A stretch of DNA of 64,000 nt from Cetobacterium somerae (GTDB lineage: Bacteria > Fusobacteriota > Fusobacteriia > Fusobacteriales > Fusobacteriaceae), in contig NZ_CP092519.1 in NCBI RefSeq assembly GCF_022430525.1, positions 496,001 through 560,000 on the forward strand. Direction: 5' to 3'. Shown piece after piece: positions 8,593-16,779 of the stretch. A program made the translations under genes and the position numbers. Position 1 is the first letter of the stretch; each line of letters opens with the position of its first letter. Below the pieces are notes generated by a model, which was not told the DNA's origin, made no database searches, and saw only the letters and a list, made by a program, of their open reading frames with translations.

Positions 8593-9477
8593 ATGAAGTT
8601 TTTTTCTTTGAATAAAAAAAAGTATGCGACTTTAACTGTTAAAGAAAATAAATCAGAAAATAAAAAAGTTGAAGAAAAAGAGGAAAAAATAATAAAGAAA
8701 ACAAAAATAACAGGACTTTGGGAAAAATGTCCAGAGTGTCATGAGATTGTTTATAAAAATGATATTGAACAAAATTTACAAAAATGTCCACATTGTGACT
8801 ACTATTTCTCAATGAGTGCTAAGGAGAGAATTGCTCTTCTAATAGATGAGGGAACTTTCCAAGAGATGGATAAAAATTTAACTTCAGAAAATCCACTAGA
8901 TTTTCCAGGATACACAGAAAAATATGAAGCAGCAGTAGAAAAAACAGGAATGTTAGAGGGTGTTGTAGCAGGAATTGGAGATATTTTTGGAATAAAAGTA
9001 AGTATAGCTGTTATGGATTTCGATTTCTTAGGTGGAAGTATGGGATCTGTAGTAGGAGAAAAAATCACAAGAGCAATAGAAAGAGGAATAAAGTTTAAAG
9101 TTCCAGTAGTTGTAGTATCTTCATCTGGAGGAGCTAGAATGCATGAAGGAATACTTTCACTTATGCAAATGGCAAAAACTTCAGCAGCATTAGAAAAATT
9201 AAGAGAAGTAGGAGTTCCTTTTATTTCTATTCCAGTAAATCCAACAACAGGAGGAGTAACAGCTTCATTTGCAATGTTAGGAGATATAATTATGACAGAG
9301 CCAGATGCTTTAATAGGATTTGCAGGACAAAGAGTAATTGAGCAAACAATAAAGCAAAAATTACCAAATGGATTCCAAAGAAGTGAATTTTTACAAGAGT
9401 GTGGAATGGTTGATGTTATAACAAAAAGAGAGGATATGAAGAGAACTCTTCATAAAGTTTTAGATAATATAATCTAG
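8593..9477 (+). CDS. accD: Acetyl-CoA carboxylase carboxyltransferase beta subunit
   Basis: With AccA, transfers the carboxyl group from biotin to acetyl-CoA, giving malonyl-CoA for fatty acid synthesis. A zinc ribbon is formed by Cys46, Cys49, Cys65 and Cys68 (CPECH...CPHCD), followed by a crotonase-fold carboxyltransferase domain with SSSGGARMHEG and NPTTGGVTASFA. The first ~40 residues are an unusual lysine/glutamate-rich extension before the zinc ribbon. The AGGAGGAAA ribosome-binding site precedes the ATG. accA follows 26 bases later; accB and accC are elsewhere. Confidence 0.95.
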   Translation: MKFFSLNKKKYATLTVKENKSENKKVEEKEEKIIKKTKITGLWEKCPECHEIVYKNDIEQNLQKCPHCDYYFSMSAKERIALLIDEGTFQEMDKNLTSENPLDFPGYTEKYEAAVEKTGMLEGVVAGIGDIFGIKVSIAVMDFDFLGGSMGSVVGEKITRAIERGIKFKVPVVVVSSSGGARMHEGILSLMQMAKTSAALEKLREVGVPFISIPVNPTTGGVTASFAMLGDIIMTEPDALIGFAGQRVIEQTIKQKLPNGFQRSEFLQECGMVDVITKREDMKRTLHKVLDNII

Positions 9478-9503
9478 AAATCGTTTATTTACAGGAGAGT
9501 GAC

Positions 9504-10454
9504 ATGAAATTTAATAGTGAAATTTTAGATTTAGAAACTAAAATAGTAGAACTTAAAAATTTTTCAAAAGAAAAAAATATAGATTTAAGCTTAGAGATAG
9601 AAAAACTTTCAAAACAAAGAGATGAATATTTAAAAGCTGCGTATGAAGACTTAACAGATTGGGATAGAGTAGCCATAGCTCGTCATCCAGAAAGACCATA
9701 TACATTAGATTATATAGAAAATATGACAACAGATTTTATAGAGCTTCATGGAGATAGATTATGTAAAGATGATGCTGCAATAGTTGGAGGTCTTTGCAAA
9801 ATAGATGGAAAAAAAGTTATGATTGTAGGACATCAAAAAGGAAGAACTATTGAAGAGAATATCTTTAGAAATTTTGGAATGGCAAGTCCTGAAGGATATA
9901 GAAAGGCCCTAAGATTATTTAAAATGGCTGAAAGATTCTCAATTCCTATAGTAAACTTAATAGATACAGCAGGGGCATACCCTGGGATAGAAGCAGAAAA
10001 ACATGGACAAGGAGAGGCTATTGCTAGAAACTTATTGGAAATGGCAGGCTTAAAAGTACCAATAATTTCTGTTGTAATAGGTGAAGGAGGGTCAGGAGGT
10101 GCTTTAGCATTAGGAGTAGCAGATAAAGTTTATATGTTAGAAAATTCAGTTTATTCTGTAATATCTCCAGAAGGATGTGCGGCAATTCTTTATAAAGATT
10201 CTTCTAAAGCCTCAGAAGCAGCAAATAACTTAAAAATATCAGGTCATAGTTTACAAAGTTTAGGTATAATTGACGGTATAGTTAAGGAACCTCTAGGAGG
10301 AGCTCACAGAGATTATAAGTGTGCAGCAAATGATCTAAAAAGTGTTATTTTATCATCACTTTTAGAGTTATCTAAATTAGATGTAGATACTTTACTAAAA
10401 AATAGATATAATAAGTTTAGAAAAATGGGAAGTTTTACAGAGAAAACAATCTAA
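9504..10454 (+). CDS. accA: Acetyl-CoA carboxylase carboxyltransferase alpha subunit
   Basis: Partner of AccD in the carboxyltransferase heterotetramer. The 316-residue length is standard. A coiled N-terminus (ILDLETKIVELKNF) leads to the crotonase-like domain with HQKGR, TAGAYPGIEAE and GEGGSGGALALG. CAGGAGAG precedes the ATG. It belongs to the operon accD-accA-pfkA-small protein-recR; coupling with pfkA fits supply of acetyl-CoA from glycolysis for lipid synthesis, though this is inference. Confidence 0.95.
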   Translation: MKFNSEILDLETKIVELKNFSKEKNIDLSLEIEKLSKQRDEYLKAAYEDLTDWDRVAIARHPERPYTLDYIENMTTDFIELHGDRLCKDDAAIVGGLCKIDGKKVMIVGHQKGRTIEENIFRNFGMASPEGYRKALRLFKMAERFSIPIVNLIDTAGAYPGIEAEKHGQGEAIARNLLEMAGLKVPIISVVIGEGGSGGALALGVADKVYMLENSVYSVISPEGCAAILYKDSSKASEAANNLKISGHSLQSLGIIDGIVKEPLGGAHRDYKCAANDLKSVILSSLLELSKLDVDTLLKNRYNKFRKMGSFTEKTI

Positions 10455-10487
10455 ATTTTAATAGAAAGTGTCGGAGGTGTTAAGCTT

Positions 10488-11453
10488 ATGAAAAAAATAG
10501 CTGTTTTAACAAGTGGAGGAGACGCTCCTGGAATGAACGCTGCAGTAAGAGCGGTAGCTAAAGTAGCCTTAGCAAAAGGGATGGAAGTATACGGAGTAAG
10601 AAGAGGATATTTAGGAATGGTTCACGATGAGATATTCCAAATGAATGGAAGCCATGTATCTGGAATTATTGATAGAGGTGGAACAGTTCTTTTAACAGCT
10701 AGATGTTTAGAGTTTAAAGATCCAAAATTCAGAGCAATAGCTGCAGAGAATTTAAAGAAAAGAGGAATTGAAGGTATTGTAGTTGTAGGAGGAGATGGAT
10801 CTTATAGAGGTGCTGATTTATTATCTAAAGAGCACGGATTTAAGGTTGTAGGATTACCTGGAACAATAGACAATGATATAATAGGAACAGACTATACAAT
10901 AGGTTTTGACACATGTTTAAATACAATACTAGATGCTATGTCAAAATTAAGAGATACAGCAACTTCACATGAAAGAACAATATTAATGGAAGTAATGGGA
11001 AGACATGCAGGAGATTTAGCTCTTCATGCTACATTAGCAGGTGGAGGAGACGGAGTTTTAATTCCTGAAATAGAGGAACCAATTGAGATGTTGGCTTATC
11101 AAATTAAAGAGAGAAGAAGACAAGGGAAGTTACACGATATAGTTTTAGTAGCTGAAGGTGTTGGAAGTGTTTTTGAAATTGAAAAGCAATTAAAAGAGAA
11201 AGTAACAACAGAGGTAAGAAGTGTAGTTTTAGCTCACGTTCAAAGAGGTGGAACTCCATCAGGATTTGATAGAGTTTTAGCAACTAAAATGGGAGCAAAA
11301 GCAGTTGAGCTTCTTGAAGCAGGAGAAGGTGGAGTTATGGTAGGAATTGAAAGTAATGAATTAGTAACTCATCCAATTTCATTTGCTTGGGAAGGTAAAA
11401 GAAAATATGATATTAGAAAAGATTATGAATTAGCATTAACACTTTGTAAATAG
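10488..11453 (+). CDS. pfkA: ATP-dependent 6-phosphofructokinase
   Basis: Phosphorylates fructose-6-phosphate, the committed step of glycolysis. The 321 residues match bacterial PfkA. The nucleotide-binding GGDAPGMN (10-17) and GGDGS (101-105) and the catalytic segment TIDNDI (126-131, with Asp128) are present, as is [10 protein letters not shown] late in the chain. The G-G-D-G-S form indicates ATP rather than pyrophosphate as donor. A CGGAGGTG ribosome-binding site stands about 10 bases before the ATG. Its opponent enzymes Fbp and PpdK are encoded at 16.8-21.2 kb. Confidence 0.96.
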   Translation: MKKIAVLTSGGDAPGMNAAVRAVAKVALAKGMEVYGVRRGYLGMVHDEIFQMNGSHVSGIIDRGGTVLLTARCLEFKDPKFRAIAAENLKKRGIEGIVVVGGDGSYRGADLLSKEHGFKVVGLPGTIDNDIIGTDYTIGFDTCLNTILDAMSKLRDTATSHERTILMEVMGRHAGDLALHATLAGGGDGVLIPEIEEPIEMLAYQIKERRRQGKLHDIVLVAEGVGSVFEIEKQLKEKVTTEVRSVVLAHVQRGGTPSGFDRVLATKMGAKAVELLEAGEGGVMVGIESNELVTHPISFAWEGKRKYDIRKDYELALTLCK

Positions 11454-11467
11454 GAGCTGATGAGAAT

Positions 11468-11788
11468 ATGATTACAGTTTTAGACGTTGTTAGAAAAGAA
11501 AGAAGAAAAAATAAGATTAAAAGAGAAATTGAAGATAATGATAGAAAAGTAAGAGATAACAGAAAAAGAGTTGATCTTTTAACAAACTTAAAGGAGTACC
11601 TAAAACCTGGAATGTCTTATGCTGAGATTATTGATATAATCGAAAATATGAAGGGTGATTACGAGGATAGAGTTGATGATTATATAATCAAAAATGCTGA
11701 GTTAGGAAAAGAAAGAAGAGAAATTTCTAAAAGCATAAAAGAGATTACAAGAACATTAGCTCAAAAAGCTCCAATAGAAAAAAAGTAG
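11468..11788 (+). CDS. Small charged coiled-coil protein of unknown function
   Basis: A 106-residue protein rich in Lys, Arg, Glu and Asp, with no cysteine and no signal peptide. Two long helical stretches (about 8-42 and 70-100) look like coiled coil, separated by a [16 protein letters not shown] segment. I do not recognise a family. It sits 14 bases after pfkA and 12 bases before recR with AGGAGCTGATG upstream, so it is a genuine operon member; RecR-associated function would be guesswork. Confidence 0.65.
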   Translation: MITVLDVVRKERRKNKIKREIEDNDRKVRDNRKRVDLLTNLKEYLKPGMSYAEIIDIIENMKGDYEDRVDDYIIKNAELGKERREISKSIKEITRTLAQKAPIEKK

Positions 11789-11800
11789 TAAGGAGTTTAA

Positions 11801-12394
11801 ATGGCAACTAAGTCATTAGAGATATTAATAGATGAATTTAATAGGTTACCTGGAATTGGAAGAAAAAGTGCGGTTAGGTTAGCATTTCATGTTTTAGAAA
11901 TGTCAGATCAAGAAGTTGAGAGATTTTCAAAAGCTTTGAAAGATGTAAAAGAAACTGTAAAAAAATGTTCAATTTGTGGTAATTTTAGTGAAAATGATAC
12001 TTGTGATATATGTAGAGATGAATTTAGAGATAAGAATATTATTTGCGTTGTAGAGGATAGTAGAGATATAATTCCTTTAGAAAAAACAAAAAGATATAAA
12101 GGAAGTTATCATGTTTTAAATGGTAAAATAGATCCATTAAACGGAATGACTCCGGATAAACTAAATTTAAAATCATTGTTAGAAAGAGTGGCAAAAGAAG
12201 ATATAAAAGAGGTTATTCTTGCGTTAAATCCAGATTTAGAGGGAGAAACAACAGCTTTATACTTAACAAAACTCTTAAAGACATTTGATATAAAAGTAAC
12301 AAAAATAGCTAGTGGGATTCCAATGGGTGGAAATATAGAATTTGCTGATGTAGCAACTATATCAAGAGCTTTAGACGGAAGACAAGAGATATAA
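11801..12394 (+). CDS. recR: Recombination mediator protein RecR
   Basis: Works with RecO and RecF to load RecA at single-strand gaps. The 197-residue protein has a helix-hairpin-helix (LPGIGRKSAVRLAFH, 16-30), a four-cysteine zinc finger (Cys56, Cys59, Cys68, Cys71) and a Toprim domain with VVEDSRDI and ALNPDLEGETTALYL. Length is typical. It is the last gene before the shared terminator at 12393-12420. In many bacteria recR follows dnaX-ybaB; here it follows a glycolytic gene. Confidence 0.95.
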   Translation: MATKSLEILIDEFNRLPGIGRKSAVRLAFHVLEMSDQEVERFSKALKDVKETVKKCSICGNFSENDTCDICRDEFRDKNIICVVEDSRDIIPLEKTKRYKGSYHVLNGKIDPLNGMTPDKLNLKSLLERVAKEDIKEVILALNPDLEGETTALYLTKLLKTFDIKVTKIASGIPMGGNIEFADVATISRALDGRQEI

Positions 12395-12420
12395 AAAAGT
12401 CGGATTAATCCGACTTTTTT
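12393..12420. terminator. Bidirectional terminator between recR and the aminotransferase gene
   Basis: AAAAAAGTCGGATT and AATCCGACTTTTTT form an uninterrupted inverted repeat with A and T tails, serving the two convergent genes; it overlaps both stop-codon regions. Confidence 0.9.
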
Positions 12421-13529
12421 TATTTTAAATCTATGATAGCTTTTTCTAAACAATCAAGAGTAAATCTAACTCTGTCTTCACGAGCATTTTCACCCATATG
12501 TCCAATTCTAATAACCTTTCCAGCTAGAGGACCATAAGATCCAGAAAGTAGAATATTATATTTGGTTCTTAGATGAACTAATAAATCCTCTGCTCTTATT
12601 CCTTCAGGAGGATAAAAAGCTGTAACTGTAGGTGAGAAATTAGATTCTAAATATAGAGAGCACCCAAGGTCTTTAAGTCTTTCAATACAAAGATCTCTCA
12701 TTTCCTCGTGTCTATCAAACACTCTAAATAAAGTTTCAGATAGTAGATTATCAATAGCAGTTCCTAAACTGATAATATCACTAGCTGGCATAGTATAAGG
12801 AAAAGATTTTTTTTCCTCTATATTTTTCCAGTGTAATAAATTACAATAAAAAGATGGAATAGGAGTTGTTCTATTTTCCATTGCATACCAAGCGTCATTA
12901 CTAACAGCAACTATCGTAAGACCTGGAGCAGCTGAGAAAACTTTTTGAGATGCAGACAGCATAATGTCAATATTCCATTCATCCATTCTAAAGTCAACTC
13001 CACCAAGAGCTGCAACTGTATCAACTACAGTTAAAATACCTTTAGACTTTAGAAGTTGACACACAGGACCAATATCATTAAGAAGTCCACTAGGAGTATC
13101 ACAATGTATTACTGTAGCATATTTAAAATCAGAGTCTTTTTCTAGAAAATCTTTAAGAGTTTCTAAATCAATTGATTTCTTCCAACTTGATTCAAAGACA
13201 GTAACTTCCCCACCATAAGGCTCAATAAGTTCTTTAAAACCTTCTCCAAAGAACCCATTAGAGATAACAAGAACTCTATCTCCCTTTTCAGTAAGAGAAG
13301 CACAAGCTGAATCCAAACCAAGCATTCCTTCTCCACTCATTATAAGAATTTTAGAATGATCTGATCCAATAAAATTTCTAAGTCTATGACAAACAAATTT
13401 ATAATAACTTAAAAAGTCAGGATCAAGATCGGGGTTTCCGAATACCTTACTTCTTGCATGTAAAGTATTTCCTGAAACAGTAGTAGGCCCAGCGGTCATC
13501 ATTAGGTAGTTAGGTCTGTAAAATAGCAT
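12420..13529 (-). CDS. Class V PLP aminotransferase, alanine-glyoxylate/serine-pyruvate type, in the biotin operon
   Basis: A 369-residue fold-type I enzyme of the AGXT/PucG-like branch: MMTAGPTTV at the N-terminus, Asp170 in VVDTVAALGG, and the PLP lysine Lys196 in LSASQKVFS; a late KVIRIGHMG closes the active site in homologues. The expected reaction is amino transfer between a small amino acid and glyoxylate or pyruvate. It starts 18 bases after bioC with AAGGAGGA upstream and no terminator between, so it is probably transcribed with bioF-bioG-bioC. BioA, the usual aminotransferase of biotin synthesis, is class III and is absent here, so a role in the pathway is possible but unproven. Confidence 0.85.
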   Translation of the reverse strand: MLFYRPNYLMMTAGPTTVSGNTLHARSKVFGNPDLDPDFLSYYKFVCHRLRNFIGSDHSKILIMSGEGMLGLDSACASLTEKGDRVLVISNGFFGEGFKELIEPYGGEVTVFESSWKKSIDLETLKDFLEKDSDFKYATVIHCDTPSGLLNDIGPVCQLLKSKGILTVVDTVAALGGVDFRMDEWNIDIMLSASQKVFSAAPGLTIVAVSNDAWYAMENRTTPIPSFYCNLLHWKNIEEKKSFPYTMPASDIISLGTAIDNLLSETLFRVFDRHEEMRDLCIERLKDLGCSLYLESNFSPTVTAFYPPEGIRAEDLLVHLRTKYNILLSGSYGPLAGKVIRIGHMGENAREDRVRFTLDCLEKAIIDLK

Positions 13530-13547
13530 TTTAAATCCTCCTTGATT

Positions 13548-14216
13548 TTAATTTTTACAAGAAAAATAACTTACTTTATATGTTAATACTGTAGATTTAA
13601 AACTTTTTGTTAAAGAATAGTTAGAGCTTGAAAAGCCAGTTACTCCAGTCTCTTTTAAATGTTTTAAAGCTTTTAGAGGAGTAGAAAACTCTAGAGTAAA
13701 CTCATCCTCTTGAAATTCAACAAAAGTATAGTATTTTTTTAAAATTTGATAAATCTCTTTGGTACTTTTATAATCTAAAGATACTCCAAAATGATTAAAA
13801 ATTTCAACTAAATTTCCCTTTGAATATATAGAGAAAACTAAATGTGAAGTATTTTTAGAAGTTTTATAAATGAGATTTTCTAAGTTTTCAACCCATTGAA
13901 AAGCTGAACTAGAAACAATTAAAGAATAATTTTTTATTGTTAGTGTTTCCATATTTTCAACAAAAAAATCTCTGTATGATATATTTGAAAAAAAATCTTG
14001 AGTATTAAAAATATCATTTAAATCCAAATGAGTGAAATTTAAATTTTCACAGAGAGTTTTAGTAAAAATTCCTGTACCACATCCTAACTCTAAAATAGTA
14101 TCATATTTTTTGGATTTATCAATAAATGTTAAAAGTTTTTTAGCTACTTTTTTTTGAGTAACTGCATTTTGGTCATAATTTTTAAATTGCTTATCAAAAT
14201 TCATTTTCTTTACCAA
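13548..14216 (-). CDS. bioC: Malonyl-ACP O-methyltransferase (BioC)
   Basis: Methylates malonyl-ACP so that fatty acid synthesis can build the pimeloyl chain of biotin. The 222-residue SAM-dependent methyltransferase begins with the family pattern FDKQFKNYDQNAVTQKKVAKKL and has motif I LELGCGTG (42-49) and a SSSAFQWVENL segment characteristic of BioC. The start is probably TTG at 14216, five bases after GGAGGG; an ATG at 14204 is the alternative but is 17 bases from that site. It overlaps the end of bioG by 23 bases. Confidence 0.85.
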   Translation of the reverse strand: MVKKMNFDKQFKNYDQNAVTQKKVAKKLLTFIDKSKKYDTILELGCGTGIFTKTLCENLNFTHLDLNDIFNTQDFFSNISYRDFFVENMETLTIKNYSLIVSSSAFQWVENLENLIYKTSKNTSHLVFSIYSKGNLVEIFNHFGVSLDYKSTKEIYQILKKYYTFVEFQEDEFTLEFSTPLKALKHLKETGVTGFSSSNYSLTKSFKSTVLTYKVSYFSCKN

Positions 14217-14799
14217 TGATATCCCTCCAACTTTTTATAACATTAAAAGGATAGTGGCTACATTGAAGGGTAATGATAGTACTAGCCTCTTTTTCATAAA
14301 ACTTTAATTGTTTTGAGTAAGGAATGATTCGATCATATTCTCCAAGAAAAACTTTATCAAAAGTATAATGAGTATTAGGAGAACTATAAAGAATGTTTTC
14401 TAACTCTGTTTTTAATTTGTTTAAATTTGGAGTTTTATAAAAATACTCTAAAGGAAGTTCCATATTAGTATAGAATTTTTTTAAATTATCTAATGAAAGA
14501 GTTTCTAGAGTAAATCTAAACATTTTTGAAGATATCCCATATTTACCAATAATATATGGAACACCGTTTATGGCTATAGATGAACAGTTTAACTCATTAT
14601 TTTCTAATAAAAATTTAGAAGCATAGTAAACACCAAAGGACCAACCAATAACATAAATTTTTTTATATTTGGAGAAATCGAGATTATTAACAATATAGGG
14701 ATAATTAAGACAATGAACTTCAAAGAAGTCATCACAAATAAGATTTTCTACAATGTTACTATCCATTCCCCATCCGTTAAAAAAAAGTATTAAGTGCAT
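14194..14799 (-). CDS. bioG: Pimeloyl-ACP methyl ester esterase, BioG family
   Basis: Cleaves the methyl ester of pimeloyl-ACP to end chain elongation; BioG substitutes for BioH in many bacteria. The 201-residue alpha/beta hydrolase starts with LILFFNGWGMD (4-12), diagnostic of BioG, and has nucleophile Ser54 in GWSFG. A C-terminal CSHYPF supplies the likely catalytic His, and LGEYDRIIPY the acid region. It overlaps bioF by 23 bases upstream and bioC by 23 bases downstream, so the three proteins are translationally linked. Confidence 0.88.
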   Translation of the reverse strand: MHLILFFNGWGMDSNIVENLICDDFFEVHCLNYPYIVNNLDFSKYKKIYVIGWSFGVYYASKFLLENNELNCSSIAINGVPYIIGKYGISSKMFRFTLETLSLDNLKKFYTNMELPLEYFYKTPNLNKLKTELENILYSSPNTHYTFDKVFLGEYDRIIPYSKQLKFYEKEASTIITLQCSHYPFNVIKSWRDIIGKENEF

Positions 14800-15898
14800 A
14801 ATTTAACTCCTGAAAAAAATCAATTATATTATCTTTTGATAAACTAGGAGATAAGCCGATTCTAATTCTAGATGTTCCCTTAGGAACTGTAGGTTCTTTT
14901 ACTCCATAAACAAAATATTTCTTTTCTTTTAAATAGTTAGTAATCTTATCCAATCTTTCGTTATCTCCAATAATTATAGATATAATGTGTGTTGTAGATA
15001 AAGTGTTCATATTATATTTTTTTACTAGAGAGTGAGCTAATTCTTGTAATTCAATAAGATATTGACGTTTATCTTTAAATAATTCCATTTTTTCTAAAAT
15101 AAATAGATTCCAAGCTATATTAATAGGAGGAAGAGCTGTAGTATAAATAAATTTTCTTCCTTTATTGATGATATAATCTTTGTAGAGTTGATTACAGATT
15201 AGATATGACCCAGTTGACCCTCCACCTTTTCCAAGAGGAATTGTAAGAAAATCAATATATTCAATTAAATTTTTATTATGAGCCATTCCGTAAGAGTAAA
15301 CACCAAAAGAGTGAGCTTCATCAATAACTAATAAAAAATTGAACTCTTTTTTTAAGTTAATAAGCTCTTCTAAGTGGACACAATCTCCATCCATGCTATA
15401 GATAGTTTCTGAAATAACAAAAATATTTTCAAATTTATCTTTATTTTTTTTTAAAAGTATTTTTAGATGGCTAAGATCAAGATGTCTATATCTTAATAAA
15501 GTTGCTTTACTGTGTAAGATGCCATCGTGAATACTTGCGTGATTTAACTTATCACTTATGACCAAAGTTTTTTCATCACAAAATGTTTCTATAACACAAC
15601 AGTTACAATCGAAGCCGCTATTAAAAAATAGGACAGGCTTTTTATATATACTTTCAGCTAGCTCTTCTAATTTCATAACTAAAGGATATGATCCGCTAAT
15701 TAATCTAGAAGAACAAGAAGAAAGTCCTAGATTTGGATATTTTTTATAAAACTCTTCAATTAAAAGTGTATTATTGCCAAATCCCATGTAATCATTAGAT
15801 GAAAGATTTAAAAAATCTTGATTCAATGTAGTTAATTTTCTAAAACGATTTTCATCTTTAAAATTTTCTAACTCTTTTTTTATTTTTTCTTTTAACAT
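14777..15898 (-). CDS. bioF: 8-amino-7-oxononanoate synthase
   Basis: Condenses pimeloyl-ACP (or -CoA) with L-alanine, the first step of the biotin ring pathway. The 373-residue PLP enzyme shows LSSNDYMGFG near the N-terminus, DEAHSFG (193-199) and Lys224 in PLGKGGGSTG. The GKGGG form differs from the common FGKALG, but the surrounding strand and length fit the family; a 2-amino-3-ketobutyrate CoA ligase is excluded mainly by the bioG-bioC neighbours. First gene of the operon; bioA, bioD and bioB must be elsewhere or replaced. Confidence 0.9.
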   Translation of the reverse strand: MLKEKIKKELENFKDENRFRKLTTLNQDFLNLSSNDYMGFGNNTLLIEEFYKKYPNLGLSSCSSRLISGSYPLVMKLEELAESIYKKPVLFFNSGFDCNCCVIETFCDEKTLVISDKLNHASIHDGILHSKATLLRYRHLDLSHLKILLKKNKDKFENIFVISETIYSMDGDCVHLEELINLKKEFNFLLVIDEAHSFGVYSYGMAHNKNLIEYIDFLTIPLGKGGGSTGSYLICNQLYKDYIINKGRKFIYTTALPPINIAWNLFILEKMELFKDKRQYLIELQELAHSLVKKYNMNTLSTTHIISIIIGDNERLDKITNYLKEKKYFVYGVKEPTVPKGTSRIRIGLSPSLSKDNIIDFFQELNYALNTFF

Positions 15899-15915
15899 AG
15901 TTAATCACCAAAAAT

Positions 15916-15921
15916 ATTATA
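15916..15921 (-). promoter_or_regulatory. Probable -10 element of the bioF operon
   Basis: A perfect TATAAT on the minus strand (15921-15916) lies about 18 bases before the bioF start. No convincing -35 box is seen at the right distance, so this is a weak call; the short leader leaves little room for a regulatory RNA. No BirA-type palindrome was recognised. Confidence 0.4.
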
Positions 15922-15972
15922 CCTAAAAAGATAAAAAAAAGCCATTAGAAAGAAGGAATAAATATTGGTTGT

Positions 15973-16004
15973 AAATGTATACTTTAAAAATAAATGTGCA
16001 CTTT
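15973..16004. promoter_or_regulatory. Two candidate CcpN-type operators
   Basis: AAATGTATACTTT (15973-15985) and AAATGTGCACTTT (15992-16004) are near-identical 13-mers spaced 19 bases apart, just upstream of the -35 box of the ccpN-ppdK-fbp operon. A degenerate third copy, AAATGTTGCAATTT, begins at 16010. The CcpN-like protein encoded by the first gene is the obvious candidate ligand (inference). Confidence 0.6.
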
Positions 16005-16014
16005 TTAATAAATG

Positions 16015-16043
16015 TTGCAATTTTTATATATAGGTGGTACTAT
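16015..16043 (+). promoter_or_regulatory. Promoter of the ccpN-ppdK-fbp operon
   Basis: TTGCAA (16015-16020), 17-base spacer, TACTAT (16038-16043). It sits between the operator-like repeats upstream and another at 16076-16088. Confidence 0.6.
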
Positions 16044-16075
16044 TGTTCTAATAAAACAAAGTAATTTTTTAAAAT

Positions 16076-16088
16076 AAAGTGCGCACTT
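16076..16088. promoter_or_regulatory. Downstream operator-like palindrome
   Basis: AAAGTGCGCACTT contains the perfect palindrome AAGTGCGCACTT and resembles the upstream repeats (TGTGCACTT). It lies in the 5' leader, ending 6 bases before the AAAGGAG ribosome-binding site, where a bound repressor could block elongation. Confidence 0.55.
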
Positions 16089-16104
16089 AAAAAAAGGAGT
16101 TAAT

Positions 16105-16740
16105 ATGCAGTTAACGGAAAGACAAAGAGAGATTGTAGAGATAATTAAAAAAAATGGGCCTATAACAGGAGATGAAATAGCTAAGATGATATATATTACT
16201 AGATCAGCTCTGAGAACAGATTTTTCAATTTTAAAGAAAATGTCAATAATAAAATCAAAGCAAAAAGTAGGATATACCTACAATGAAGCTTTTGTAGAAT
16301 CAAATAATAAAACACTAGTAAAACATATAATGGGAATGCCAATAACTATAGATGAAAGCTATTCAGTTTACAAAACAGTACTTCTTATGTTTGAAAAAGA
16401 TATAGGAACAATATTTATAACAAAGGATGGGAATCTTTCGGGTATTGTTTCAAGAAAAGATTTGCTTAGAATCGCTATTGGGAAAAGAGATATCGAGCAA
16501 ATACCAATAAATCTTATAATGACAAGAATGCCTAACATAGTATTTTCTACAGAGGATGAGACAATAGAGGACTGTGTGAAAAAAATAATTGAACATCAGA
16601 TAGACTCAGTACCTGTTGTTAGAATAACAGAGAAGAATGGAAAGGAGATATATAAAGTAGTTGGGAGATTTACTAAAACAAATGTGAGTAAATTACTACT
16701 TGATATATTAGAAAATAAGAATAAGGAAAAAAGTGAATAG
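16105..16740 (+). CDS. ccpN: CcpN-like transcriptional repressor with HTH and two CBS domains
   Basis: The 211-residue protein has an N-terminal helix-turn-helix (about 17-50, GPITGDEIAKMIYITRSALR) and two CBS domains (about 78-130 and 140-200; the first contains GNLSGIVSRKDLLR). This is the architecture of CcpN/YqzB of Bacillus, which represses gluconeogenic genes and senses the energy/glycolytic state through its CBS pair. The next two genes encode gluconeogenic enzymes, which strongly supports the same role here. Probably autoregulated through the 13-mer repeats around its promoter. Gene symbol by homology and context. Confidence 0.85.
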   Translation: MQLTERQREIVEIIKKNGPITGDEIAKMIYITRSALRTDFSILKKMSIIKSKQKVGYTYNEAFVESNNKTLVKHIMGMPITIDESYSVYKTVLLMFEKDIGTIFITKDGNLSGIVSRKDLLRIAIGKRDIEQIPINLIMTRMPNIVFSTEDETIEDCVKKIIEHQIDSVPVVRITEKNGKEIYKVVGRFTKTNVSKLLLDILENKNKEKSE

Positions 16741-16779
16741 TTTTAATTAAAATAAATTAGAAAGTTCAGGAGAGAGAAA

